NCBI GenBank assembly: GCA_003150175.1
Contig: QAKZ01000079.1
Coordinates: 1 to 5,891 of the forward strand
Direction of reading: 5' to 3'
Source of the DNA: Coriobacteriia bacterium
Lineage (GTDB): Bacteria > Actinomycetota > Coriobacteriia > Coriobacteriales > Atopobiaceae
Length of the DNA: 5,891 nt
Shown here: positions 1 through 5,800 of the stretch, piece after piece
How the letters are laid out: each line of letters starts with the position of its first letter
Position numbering within the stretch: position 1 is the first letter of the stretch
The notes under the pieces: model-generated
Told to the model about the DNA's origin: nothing
Database searches by the model: none
Seen by the model: the letters and a program-made list of their open reading frames with translations, nothing else
Position numbers and translations under genes: made by a program

Positions 1-415
1 GGTAGGAGCCACCAAAGTCCTGATTCCCAACTGGCTGGGGTTGAATTATGTGCAGAACACCGGCGCAGCCTTTTCCTCCTTTGACCAGTACACCACAATT
101 TTGGCAGTGATTTCCCTGGTGGTTTCCCTTCTGCTCATCCTGGCCATCGCCTGCAAGTGGATGCGCCACCCATTTGGCCGCTTCACCCTTATGCTCATCT
201 TGGCTGGGGCAGTGGGCAACCTGATCGACCGGTTCTTCATGGGTTATGTGACCGATATGATCCAGGTGCTCTTTGTGAAATTTGCCGTCTTTAACGTGGC
301 GGACATCTTTGTGGTAGTGGGCGCTATCCTCCTGGTCATCTACGTTCTTTTCTTCTGGGATCGCTGCGAGCGCGTCCATGGCAAGCGGGAGATCAGAGGC
401 AAGCGAAAGAAATGA
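1..415 (+). CDS. lspA: Lipoprotein signal peptidase (signal peptidase II), 5' end missing
   Basis: This is an integral-membrane aspartyl protease that cleaves the signal peptide of prolipoproteins after the lipobox cysteine has been diacylated. The reading frame is open from base 2 with no start codon, so the N-terminus lies outside the window; 137 codons are visible against about 150-170 usual for the family. The TTG at 41 is an internal Leu codon in the conserved LNYVQNTGAAFS block. The family landmarks are all present: NTGAAFS (bases 56-76), GNLIDR with the first catalytic Asp at 227-229, and FNVADIF with the second catalytic Asp at 302-304. Hydrophobic segments follow the expected membrane topology and the protein ends in a basic tail (KREIRGKRKK). 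Its stop codon overlaps the next start as ATGA. Identification is firm; only the 5' end is unknown. Confidence 0.95.
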   Translation, partial: VGATKVLIPNWLGLNYVQNTGAAFSSFDQYTTILAVISLVVSLLLILAIACKWMRHPFGRFTLMLILAGAVGNLIDRFFMGYVTDMIQVLFVKFAVFNVADIFVVVGAILLVIYVLFFWDRCERVHGKREIRGKRKK

Positions 416-1326
416 GCCAGCTCACCTTGACGGTGGAACAGGCTGGCCAGCGTGCAGATCAGTTCCTAGCCCAGACCGTGGATACCCTCACTCGCAGCGG
501 TGCGCAAAAGCTGCTGGAACAGGGAAGGGTGACGGTGAACGGAAAAGCGGCGAAGAAAAATACCAAGTTTTCTGCGGGCGATACCGTGATCGTCCAGCTG
601 CCGGAACCGGAGCCGGTGGAAGTCCTGCCCCAAAACATCCCCCTAGATGTGGTCTATGAGGATCAGGATGTCATTGTAGTCAACAAACCGGTGGGCATGG
701 TGGTACACCCCGCCCCCGGCCACTCAGACGGCACCTTGGTCAACGCCCTGCTCTACGCCTGCGGCGATTCCCTCTCCGGCATCAACGGCCAGCTGCGGCC
801 AGGTATCGTCCACCGTATCGACCGAGACACCAGCGGACTCATCATCGCGGCCAAAAACGATATGGCTCACCTGAGCTTGTCCGAGCAGCTCCAAGACCAC
901 TCCTTGGCGCGCACCTACGAGGCCATCGTGGTGGGCAACTTCCGAGCGGAGACCGGCACCGTGGATGCCCCCATCGCCCGCCATCGCACCGACCGGAAGC
1001 GGATGGCTGTGGCAGCGGATGGCCGACGGGCGGTGACCCATTGGAAGGTGCTGGAGCGCTATTCGGGCTATACCCACATCCAGTGCAACCTGGAGACTGG
1101 CCGCACCCACCAAATCCGTGTCCACATGGCCTATATCGGGCACCCAGTGCTGGGCGATCCGGTGTACGGTGGGAAGCGGAAGGAGACCTTCGGTCTGACC
1201 GGACAGTGCCTCCACGCCAGAAAACTGGCCTTCCAGCACCCCAGAACAGGGGAGCGGATGGAGGTGGAGTGTCCGCTGCCGGACTACTTCCAGGAAGTGC
1301 TGCGAAAGCTGTCCATGCGGAAATAA
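412..1326 (+). CDS. rluD: RluA/RluD-family 23S rRNA or tRNA pseudouridine synthase
   Basis: The enzyme isomerises uridine to pseudouridine in structured RNA. The 304 residues match the usual length of the RluD group. An N-terminal S4 RNA-binding domain spans about residues 12-65 (GQRADQFLA, then QKLLEQGRVTVNGK). The catalytic domain follows, with NKPVGMVVHP at 91-100, the signature HRIDRDTSG at 134-142 whose D137 is the expected catalytic Asp, RTYEA at 167-171 and GRTHQIRVH at 230-238. The start ATG overlaps the lspA stop by ATGA, implying translational coupling, and a modest AGAGG lies 12 nt upstream. The order lspA then an RluD-like gene is also known in Bacillus subtilis (lspA-ylyB). The exact target uridines cannot be read from sequence, so the symbol denotes the family rather than a proven equivalent of E. 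coli RluD. Confidence 0.93.
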   Translation: MSQLTLTVEQAGQRADQFLAQTVDTLTRSGAQKLLEQGRVTVNGKAAKKNTKFSAGDTVIVQLPEPEPVEVLPQNIPLDVVYEDQDVIVVNKPVGMVVHPAPGHSDGTLVNALLYACGDSLSGINGQLRPGIVHRIDRDTSGLIIAAKNDMAHLSLSEQLQDHSLARTYEAIVVGNFRAETGTVDAPIARHRTDRKRMAVAADGRRAVTHWKVLERYSGYTHIQCNLETGRTHQIRVHMAYIGHPVLGDPVYGGKRKETFGLTGQCLHARKLAFQHPRTGERMEVECPLPDYFQEVLRKLSMRK

Positions 1327-1332
1327 GCAATC

Positions 1333-1362
1333 AAAAAGAGCGCCATGATTGGCGCTCTTTTT
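1333..1362. terminator. Bidirectional intrinsic terminator between convergent operons
   Basis: A perfect 12-bp stem (AAAAAGAGCGCC at 1333-1344 pairing with GGCGCTCTTTTT at 1351-1362) encloses a 6-nt loop. The outer A:T pairs give a T tract after the GC-rich stem on both strands. It starts 6 nt after the rluD stop and lies 7 nt beyond the thiI stop, so one hairpin can end both converging transcripts. Confidence 0.93.
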
Positions 1363-1369
1363 CTGTCTA

Positions 1370-2563
1370 TTAGGCGTCCCGCTGATTCCGGAAGGGGATC
1401 TGGACACGCTCGATGTTGTCAAATGCCTGCTGGCACAGACCTTCAAAGTCGTACTTAGTTTCGATATCGTCAAAGTCGCTGACCTTGGGCTGGGTGCGGG
1501 GATGACGGGGGGTAAAGACGGTGCAGCAGTCCTCATAGGGCAGGATGGAGGTATCAAAGGTGCCGATGTGGCGGGAAATTTTCACAATTTCTTCTTTGTC
1601 CATGCCGATCAGGGGACGGAACACCGGTTTTTTCACCACATCCTCGGTGACTGCCATCGCCGCCATGGTCTGACTGGCCACCTGGCCCAAGCTCTCGCCG
1701 GTAACCAGAGCGCCAGCGCCCACTCGGTCTGCGATCATCTCGGAAATGCGCATCATGAACCGGCGCATAGCCAGAGTGAAGTAGGGTTCCGGACAGCTCC
1801 GGCGCAACTCCTCCTGGATGCCGGTGAAGGGGACGATGTTCACGGTCAGGCGGCCGCAGTAGCCGGTCAGAAGGCTGGCCAGCTCCAGCACCTTCTCCTT
1901 GGCCTCATTGGAGGTGTACGGGTAGCTGAAGAAGTGTACCATCTCCAGCGCCAAGCCGCGCTTGGCCATCATATAGCAGGCAACTGGGGAGTCAATGCCG
2001 CCGGAGAGCAGTGCCACAGCACGTCCGCCCACGCCCACCGGCAGGCCGCCAGCGCCCGGTTCCGGGTTGGCATGGACGTAACCGGCAAAGTCCCGAACTT
2101 CTAAGTGGACGATCAATTCCGGATTGTGAACGTCCACTTTCAAATGCGGATAGGCTTCCGAGAGCAGACCGCCTACATACTGACTCAACTCGATGGAAGT
2201 CATGGGGAAGGTCTTGTCGCTGCGCTTGGACTCTACTTTGAAGCTCTTGGCGTTTTTCAGATCCTCATCCAGATAGGCACAGGCGGCCTGAAAAAAGGCG
2301 TCCGGATTCTTCTCGCAGGATTTGGCACGGGATAGCCCCACAATGCCGAACAGCTGCTTCATGGACTCCCATGCGCCGTCCAGATCACAGGTCTCCTCCA
2401 GCGGTTCCACATAGACGATGGACTGGCGGGAGATGGCGCGGAAGCGGCCGTAGGGGTGGAGACGGCGCTGAAGGTTGCCCATCAGCCGCTCCTCAAACCG
2501 GCGGCGGTTCAGACCCTTCAGGACGATCTCGCCCATCTTCAGTAAAAACAGTTCTTGGTTCAT
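1370..2563 (-). CDS. thiI: tRNA 4-thiouridine synthase ThiI, short form without rhodanese domain
   Basis: ThiI adenylates U8 of tRNA with ATP and transfers sulfur to make 4-thiouridine; in some bacteria it also helps thiamine thiazole synthesis. The 397 residues comprise an N-terminal ferredoxin-like region (1-60), a THUMP RNA-binding domain (about 60-165) and a PP-loop ATP-pyrophosphatase domain with SGGIDSP at 187-193 and GESLGQVASQT at 289-299. The protein ends soon after the PP-loop domain, so the C-terminal rhodanese domain of the 482-residue E. coli protein is absent, as is usual in Bacillota. A Cys pair at 346-347 (PYEDCCTVF) sits where the E. coli catalytic Cys344 is expected by my rough alignment. 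No cysteine desulfurase gene accompanies it in this window. It lies 42 bp downstream of the zinc-ribbon gene and probably shares its transcript. GAGG lies about 13 nt before the start, a slightly long spacing. Confidence 0.95.
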   Translation of the reverse strand: MNQELFLLKMGEIVLKGLNRRRFEERLMGNLQRRLHPYGRFRAISRQSIVYVEPLEETCDLDGAWESMKQLFGIVGLSRAKSCEKNPDAFFQAACAYLDEDLKNAKSFKVESKRSDKTFPMTSIELSQYVGGLLSEAYPHLKVDVHNPELIVHLEVRDFAGYVHANPEPGAGGLPVGVGGRAVALLSGGIDSPVACYMMAKRGLALEMVHFFSYPYTSNEAKEKVLELASLLTGYCGRLTVNIVPFTGIQEELRRSCPEPYFTLAMRRFMMRISEMIADRVGAGALVTGESLGQVASQTMAAMAVTEDVVKKPVFRPLIGMDKEEIVKISRHIGTFDTSILPYEDCCTVFTPRHPRTQPKVSDFDDIETKYDFEGLCQQAFDNIERVQIPFRNQRDA

Positions 2564-2605
2564 GATGTTATGGTTTCCTCTCTCTTTTTCTATCCCAACA
2601 AAGCC

Positions 2606-3397
2606 TTATTCTGCTGGCGTTGTTGGGTCTGTCGTCGTAGTGCCGCCGCCTTCACCGGGCGTTGTGGGCTCCGTAGGGGTAGTCGGCTCTGTAGGGGTTG
2701 TGGGTTCCGTCGGCTCTGTAGGGGTGGTCGGCTCTGTAGGCGTTGTGGGTTCCGTCGGCTCCGTAGGGGTGGTCGGCTCCGTGGGGGTCGTGGGTTCCGT
2801 GGGCGTCTGGGTGTTGCCGCCTGTGTTGTTATCCGTAGTGGTATCATTCGGGTTGTCGGTTTTGTTATCCGTCTTGGTGTCCTTTTTTTCGTCCTTCTTG
2901 GTGTCCTCCTTCTTGTCCGGCTCTGCTTGACTGGATGTAGGAGCGGAAGTGTCCGCCGTGCTGCCGTCCAGCCCGCGCATAACGGCTGCGCCGCCAACCA
3001 CGAGCAGGAACAAAATAACAATGCAGAGCAGAAGGGCGAGGATGGGGATCTCACGCCGCTGTCTCTTTTTGCTGCCCCTCCCAGCGGCAGGAGGGGGCGT
3101 AGGTGCCGCAGGCTCCGGCGCCGCCGGAGGGGTGTCCAGGATCAGTGGGTGATCTAAGATCATCGTAGCATCCGGATCCGTCTTTTTCGGCGGTGTGATA
3201 TGCCGTTTGGGCGTCTCTGGGGAGAGATGTTCTTTGGGCGGCTTGGGGGCAGGATGACTGCGCTTGCCCACCAGCGATATTTTTTTTCGTGCCTTGGCCT
3301 GATTTTGTTCCGCGGCTGCTTTTCGACTGCAAACCGGGCACTCCCCCAGGCTCACGTCATAGGGGCGATGACACTTGGGGCAAAAAGTAGTAATCAT
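2606..3397 (-). CDS. Zinc-ribbon, single-TM protein with extracellular Thr-Pro-Glu stalk; function unknown
   Basis: I do not recognise a characterised orthologue. The 263-residue protein begins with a four-Cys zinc ribbon (C6-P-K-C9 and C20-P-V-C23), then a basic and Pro-rich linker (24-115) ending in SKKRQRRE. One strongly hydrophobic segment follows (about 117-140), and then a soluble C-terminus. The basic cluster just before the membrane segment predicts the ribbon inside and the C-terminus outside. The outer part is K/D-rich (160-182), then D/N/T-rich, then a Thr-Pro-Glu repeat (198-247), and ends in Gly/Thr/Pro-rich residues with no folded domain or LPxTG sorting signal. It has its own promoter and an AGAGGA ribosome binding site and precedes thiI by 42 bp. 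Zinc-ribbon plus TM proteins (such as the TcaA type) are common in Bacillota, but those carry folded outer domains, so similarity is architectural only. A role as an envelope-spanning sensor or scaffold is conjecture. Confidence 0.85.
   Translation of the reverse strand: MITTFCPKCHRPYDVSLGECPVCSRKAAAEQNQAKARKKISLVGKRSHPAPKPPKEHLSPETPKRHITPPKKTDPDATMILDHPLILDTPPAAPEPAAPTPPPAAGRGSKKRQRREIPILALLLCIVILFLLVVGGAAVMRGLDGSTADTSAPTSSQAEPDKKEDTKKDEKKDTKTDNKTDNPNDTTTDNNTGGNTQTPTEPTTPTEPTTPTEPTEPTTPTEPTTPTEPTEPTTPTEPTTPTEPTTPGEGGGTTTTDPTTPAE
2667..2801 (-). repeat. Three 45-bp tandem repeats encoding TEPTTPTEPTTPTEP
   Basis: The units are 2667-2711, 2712-2756 and 2757-2801. They differ at seven positions (unit positions 6, 15, 24, 27, 30, 33 and 45). 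Every one is the wobble base of the minus-strand codons, so the three encoded 15-residue units (residues 230-244, 215-229 and 200-214) are identical. The repeat lies in the extracellular stalk of the zinc-ribbon protein. Confidence 0.95.
2783..2811 (+). other. Canonical G-quadruplex motif on the template strand
   Basis: On the + strand, four G-runs (2783-2787, 2792-2794, 2801-2803, 2809-2811) are separated by loops of 4, 6 and 5 nt, satisfying the G3+N1-7 rule. It lies at the upstream end of the Thr-Pro repeat and on the strand that RNA polymerase reads as template for the zinc-ribbon gene. Folding in vivo is not shown; the G-runs are a by-product of Pro (CCN) and ACC codons opposite. Confidence 0.55.
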
Positions 3398-3407
3398 AAA
3401 GGGATCG

Positions 3408-3413
3408 TCCTCT
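3408..3413 (-). promoter_or_regulatory. Ribosome binding site of the zinc-ribbon gene
   Basis: AGAGGA on the minus strand ends 10 nt before the ATG at 3397 and supports that start, which places the CPKC zinc-ribbon motif at residues 6-9. Confidence 0.75.
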
Positions 3414-3441
3414 TTTCACAGGGTTTGAATGGTATCGAATT

Positions 3442-3469
3442 ATTATATACGCGCTGGGGGGATTTTCAA
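3442..3469 (-). promoter_or_regulatory. Sigma-A-type promoter for the zinc-ribbon gene and thiI
   Basis: On the minus strand a TTGAAA -35 box (3469-3464) and a consensus TATAAT -10 box (3447-3442) are separated by 16 nt. Transcription would start near 3435, leaving a leader of about 38 nt before the ATG at 3397. The spacer contains a run of six C. The promoter lies in the 124-bp gap after mnmE and would let the zinc-ribbon gene and thiI be transcribed independently of mnmE. Confidence 0.75.
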
Positions 3470-3521
3470 GACCAAAAGGGAAACAAAAGGATGAAGAAAT
3501 TGGAACAGAACGGAGACAAAG

Positions 3522-4883
3522 TTACTTCCCCACACAGAAACGGGAGAAGATGCGGGCGGTCACATCTTCGGTGATCCGCCGCCCCGTGACCTCAGCCAGG
3601 GCGGTCATAGCGAACTCTACATCGGAGAGCACGGCATCGGGAGACATCCCAGACTTCAGCCCGTCTCGCACCGCTTCCAGTGCCTGTTCCGCCCGCTGGG
3701 CAGCTTCCGCCTGTCGGGCGTTGGTCAGCAGTTCTCCCTGCTGTTCCGTGCCAGACGGGAACCGTTGGGCAATCTCCGTCTCCAGCGCGTCCAGACCAGA
3801 GCCTTCCTTGGCGCTGATGACCAGGGGCGCTTGCGTCAGATTGGACAGGTCGGCCTGCTGGGGCAGATCGGATTTGTTCACCAGAACGATGCACTCCTCC
3901 ACCTGACCGGCGGCGTCCAGCACCATCCTGTCGTTGTCATCCAGCGGGGCGCTGCCGTCCAGCACCACCAGGGCCAGCTCTGCCCGCTCCAAAGCGTCCA
4001 GGCTCCGGCGCACGCCCATCTGTTCCACCACATCGCCAGTCTCTCTCAGACCGGCCGTGTCGATCAGCCGCAGCAGTACGCCGCCCAGCACGGCCTTTTC
4101 CTCCACCGTGTCCCGGGTGGTGCCGGGGATGTCGGTGACGATGGCGCGGTCATAGCCCAGAATGGCGTTGAGCAGGGAGCTTTTTCCCGCATTTGGACGG
4201 CCAACGATGGCACAGGGAACACCTTGGGTCAGCTGTTTCCCTCGATGATAGGTGGCACGGAGGGCAGCTAGGTCTTGGGCGGCCTTGCTCACGCTCTGAG
4301 CAATCTCCTCCGCTTCAAAGGGCTCAATGTCCTCATCGGGGTAGTCCAGCACTGCATGGAAATGCGCCAAGAGATCGACCAGTTGATTGTAGATCCCGTC
4401 AATCTTCTTCCCCATCGCACCGGAGAGCTGTCCCACAGCGTTCTTGGCAGCGGAGATCGTCTCAGCATCGATCAGATCGACCACCGCTTCCGCCTGGGTC
4501 AGATCCATCTTGCCGTTCAAAAAGGCGCGGCGGGTAAATTCCCCTGCCTTGGCTTGTCGGGCGCCAGCGGCGAACAAGGCTTCCAGGCCAGCGGCCAGCA
4601 TGGTGGGGGAGCCGTGGCACTGCAATTCTGCCGTGTCCTCGCCGGTGTAGCTGGCGGGAGCCACAGAGAAGGTGGCTAGGCAGTGATCCAACACAGCGCC
4701 ATGAGCGTCATGGAGCTGACCATAGATCAACGTCTGCGCTGGGCGCTCCAGCAAGGGGGTCTTTCCGGCGAAGGGGGTAAATACCCTGGCCAGCACTTGA
4801 TGCGCCTCCGGTCCGGAGATGCGTAGGATGCCAATAGCCGTCCGGGCGCAGCCAGTGGCAATGGCAGCAATGGTGTCGGTCAT
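3522..4883 (-). CDS. mnmE: tRNA uridine-5-carboxymethylaminomethyl modification GTPase MnmE (TrmE)
   Basis: MnmE works with MnmG to add a (carboxymethyl)aminomethyl group to wobble U34 of certain tRNAs, using GTP, a methylene-tetrahydrofolate-derived carbon and FAD. The 453 residues are full length for the family. An N-terminal folate-binding domain (about 4-120) ends in GEFTRRAFLNGKMDLTQAEA (114-133), followed by helices. The inserted G domain has G1 GRPNAGKS (228-235), switch I DIPGTTRDT (251-259), G3 DTAG (275-278), G4 NKSD (336-339) and SAK (357-359). The C-terminal helices end in the hallmark CxGK as CVGK (450-453). The start overlaps the lipid kinase stop by ATGA and has a strong ribosome binding site, so translation is probably coupled. 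mnmG, jag or rnpA, its frequent neighbours in Bacillota, are not in the window. Confidence 0.97.
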   Translation of the reverse strand: MTDTIAAIATGCARTAIGILRISGPEAHQVLARVFTPFAGKTPLLERPAQTLIYGQLHDAHGAVLDHCLATFSVAPASYTGEDTAELQCHGSPTMLAAGLEALFAAGARQAKAGEFTRRAFLNGKMDLTQAEAVVDLIDAETISAAKNAVGQLSGAMGKKIDGIYNQLVDLLAHFHAVLDYPDEDIEPFEAEEIAQSVSKAAQDLAALRATYHRGKQLTQGVPCAIVGRPNAGKSSLLNAILGYDRAIVTDIPGTTRDTVEEKAVLGGVLLRLIDTAGLRETGDVVEQMGVRRSLDALERAELALVVLDGSAPLDDNDRMVLDAAGQVEECIVLVNKSDLPQQADLSNLTQAPLVISAKEGSGLDALETEIAQRFPSGTEQQGELLTNARQAEAAQRAEQALEAVRDGLKSGMSPDAVLSDVEFAMTALAEVTGRRITEDVTARIFSRFCVGK

Positions 4884-5776
4884 ACCGTATCCCTCCCTCG
4901 GATCATCTGCACCGCTTGGGGCAGGATCTCCACATAACTATCCTCATGATTTCCGCCATATTCTCCGTCCAGCGTCCATGCCACCGGCGTATTGCAGTGG
5001 AAAGAGATGCTGCTGGTCTGGAAGGAGCGAACCTTCTCATTGGGGGTTCGAGCCAGCAGGGCGGCGATGATGGTGTTCAGCTGTGCCAGGGAGGTGGGCG
5101 TCTCCACCAGCAGCACTTCAAACTTGCCGTCATCCAAAATCACATCGTGGTTCTTCATCCCTTGGAAACCACCCACAGAAACAGAGTTGGAAACCATGCC
5201 GTAGATGAAGTTCCCTTCCTCTACAATGCCGTCATGCTGGATGGTCATGGAGTAGCTGGTGATGTCGGTCAGACTCTGGATGCCTTTCAGCACATAAGCT
5301 GCGTGCCCTAAGATCTGCTTGATCTCCTGGGGCGTTTCATAGGCCACGTTGGTGAACAGGCCAAAGGCGGCCACATAGACAAAGATGTGGCTGTCGTTGA
5401 ACTGTCCCATATCACAGGCAAAGGGTTCCCCTGCTGCCGCAATGGCCGCTGCCTTGCAGAGATTGGCAGGGAGGCGAAGGGTCTTGGAGAAATCGTTGGT
5501 GCTGCCGGCGGGGAGATACCCCAAGGGCTGCTTGAGCCCACCGTGAATGAGACCGGTGACCACCTCACTGAGGGTGCCGTCACCGCCGGAACAGATGATG
5601 CGATCATAGGAGCTGCCCAGCTCTTGGACGGCCTTTGTGGCGTCTCCGGCCGCTTTGGTGGCGTACAGGGTGACCAGCCAGTCCTCCTTTTGAAACAGGG
5701 CGGTCACTTCCCCTAGTGCGCTGGTGATCTTGGCCTTGCCGGCGGCGGGATTATAGATGAAGAGAAGTGTTTTCAT
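4880..5776 (-). CDS. Diacylglycerol kinase family lipid kinase (YegS/DgkB/BmrU type)
   Basis: These soluble or membrane-associated kinases phosphorylate diacylglycerol or related lipids with ATP; DgkB of Gram-positives recycles diacylglycerol left by lipoteichoic acid synthesis. The 298 residues match the family length. Landmarks are NPAAG at 9-13, the nucleotide-binding GGDGT at 64-68, PAGSTNDF at 89-96, DDGKFEV at 215-221 and the C-terminal LDGEYGG at 269-275, where D270 and E272 fit the catalytic DGE motif. The start is supported by GGGAG 9 nt upstream and by MKTLLFIYNP, a typical N-terminus. The stop overlaps mnmE by ATGA. The first 29 codons and two upstream bases are repeated in perfect inverted form at the right edge of the window. 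Substrate (diacylglycerol or another lipid) cannot be decided from sequence. Confidence 0.93.
   Translation of the reverse strand: MKTLLFIYNPAAGKAKITSALGEVTALFQKEDWLVTLYATKAAGDATKAVQELGSSYDRIICSGGDGTLSEVVTGLIHGGLKQPLGYLPAGSTNDFSKTLRLPANLCKAAAIAAAGEPFACDMGQFNDSHIFVYVAAFGLFTNVAYETPQEIKQILGHAAYVLKGIQSLTDITSYSMTIQHDGIVEEGNFIYGMVSNSVSVGGFQGMKNHDVILDDGKFEVLLVETPTSLAQLNTIIAALLARTPNEKVRSFQTSSISFHCNTPVAWTLDGEYGGNHEDSYVEILPQAVQMIRGRDTV
4891..4899 (-). promoter_or_regulatory. Strong ribosome binding site of mnmE
   Basis: GAGGGAGGG on the minus strand, inside the last codons of the lipid kinase gene, ends 7 nt before the mnmE ATG. It fixes the start at 4883 and suits coupled translation across the ATGA overlap. 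Confidence 0.8.
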
Positions 5777-5778
5777 AT
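5688..5778 (-). repeat. Left arm of a perfect 91-bp inverted repeat
   Basis: Bases 5688-5778, holding the first 29 codons of the lipid kinase plus a bit, are the exact reverse complement of 5801-5891. Pairing stops on the inside at 5779 (G) against 5800 (A). The right arm runs to the last base of the window, so the full length is unknown. Confidence 0.97.
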
Positions 5779-5785
5779 GCGTTCA

Positions 5786-5790
5786 CTCCC
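5786..5790 (-). promoter_or_regulatory. Ribosome binding site of the lipid kinase gene
   Basis: GGGAG on the minus strand ends 9 nt before the ATG at 5776. It lies in the 22-nt spacer (5779-5800) of the inverted repeat and is therefore present only for the left, complete copy. No promoter for this gene is visible because normal upstream sequence stops about 24 nt before its start. Confidence 0.75.
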
Positions 5791-5800
5791 GTTGGACAAA

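Noticed and set aside
724..1557. A long minus-strand open frame opposite rluD (277 codons)
   Set aside because: It lies opposite a gene with clear family motifs, crosses the terminator and the end of thiI, and shows no recognisable domain. It is a high-GC shadow frame.
1349..2104. A 251-codon plus-strand open frame opposite thiI
   Set aside because: It overlaps the terminator, has His/Ala/Gly-rich low-complexity content and lies antisense to a fully conserved ThiI.
2657..2806. The tandem repeats as a CRISPR array
   Set aside because: The units are contiguous with no unique spacers, are in frame, and encode a uniform protein repeat.
2475..2930. A plus-strand frame with GVVGSVG repeats, and another minus-strand frame rich in RPPLQSRRNP
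   Set aside because: Both are other-frame readings of the 45-bp repeat. The wobble-only differences between units support only the frame of the zinc-ribbon protein.
3765..4679. Plus-strand open frames opposite mnmE
   Set aside because: They are antisense shadows; the minus-strand frame has every MnmE motif, including all G-domain boxes and the C-terminal CVGK.
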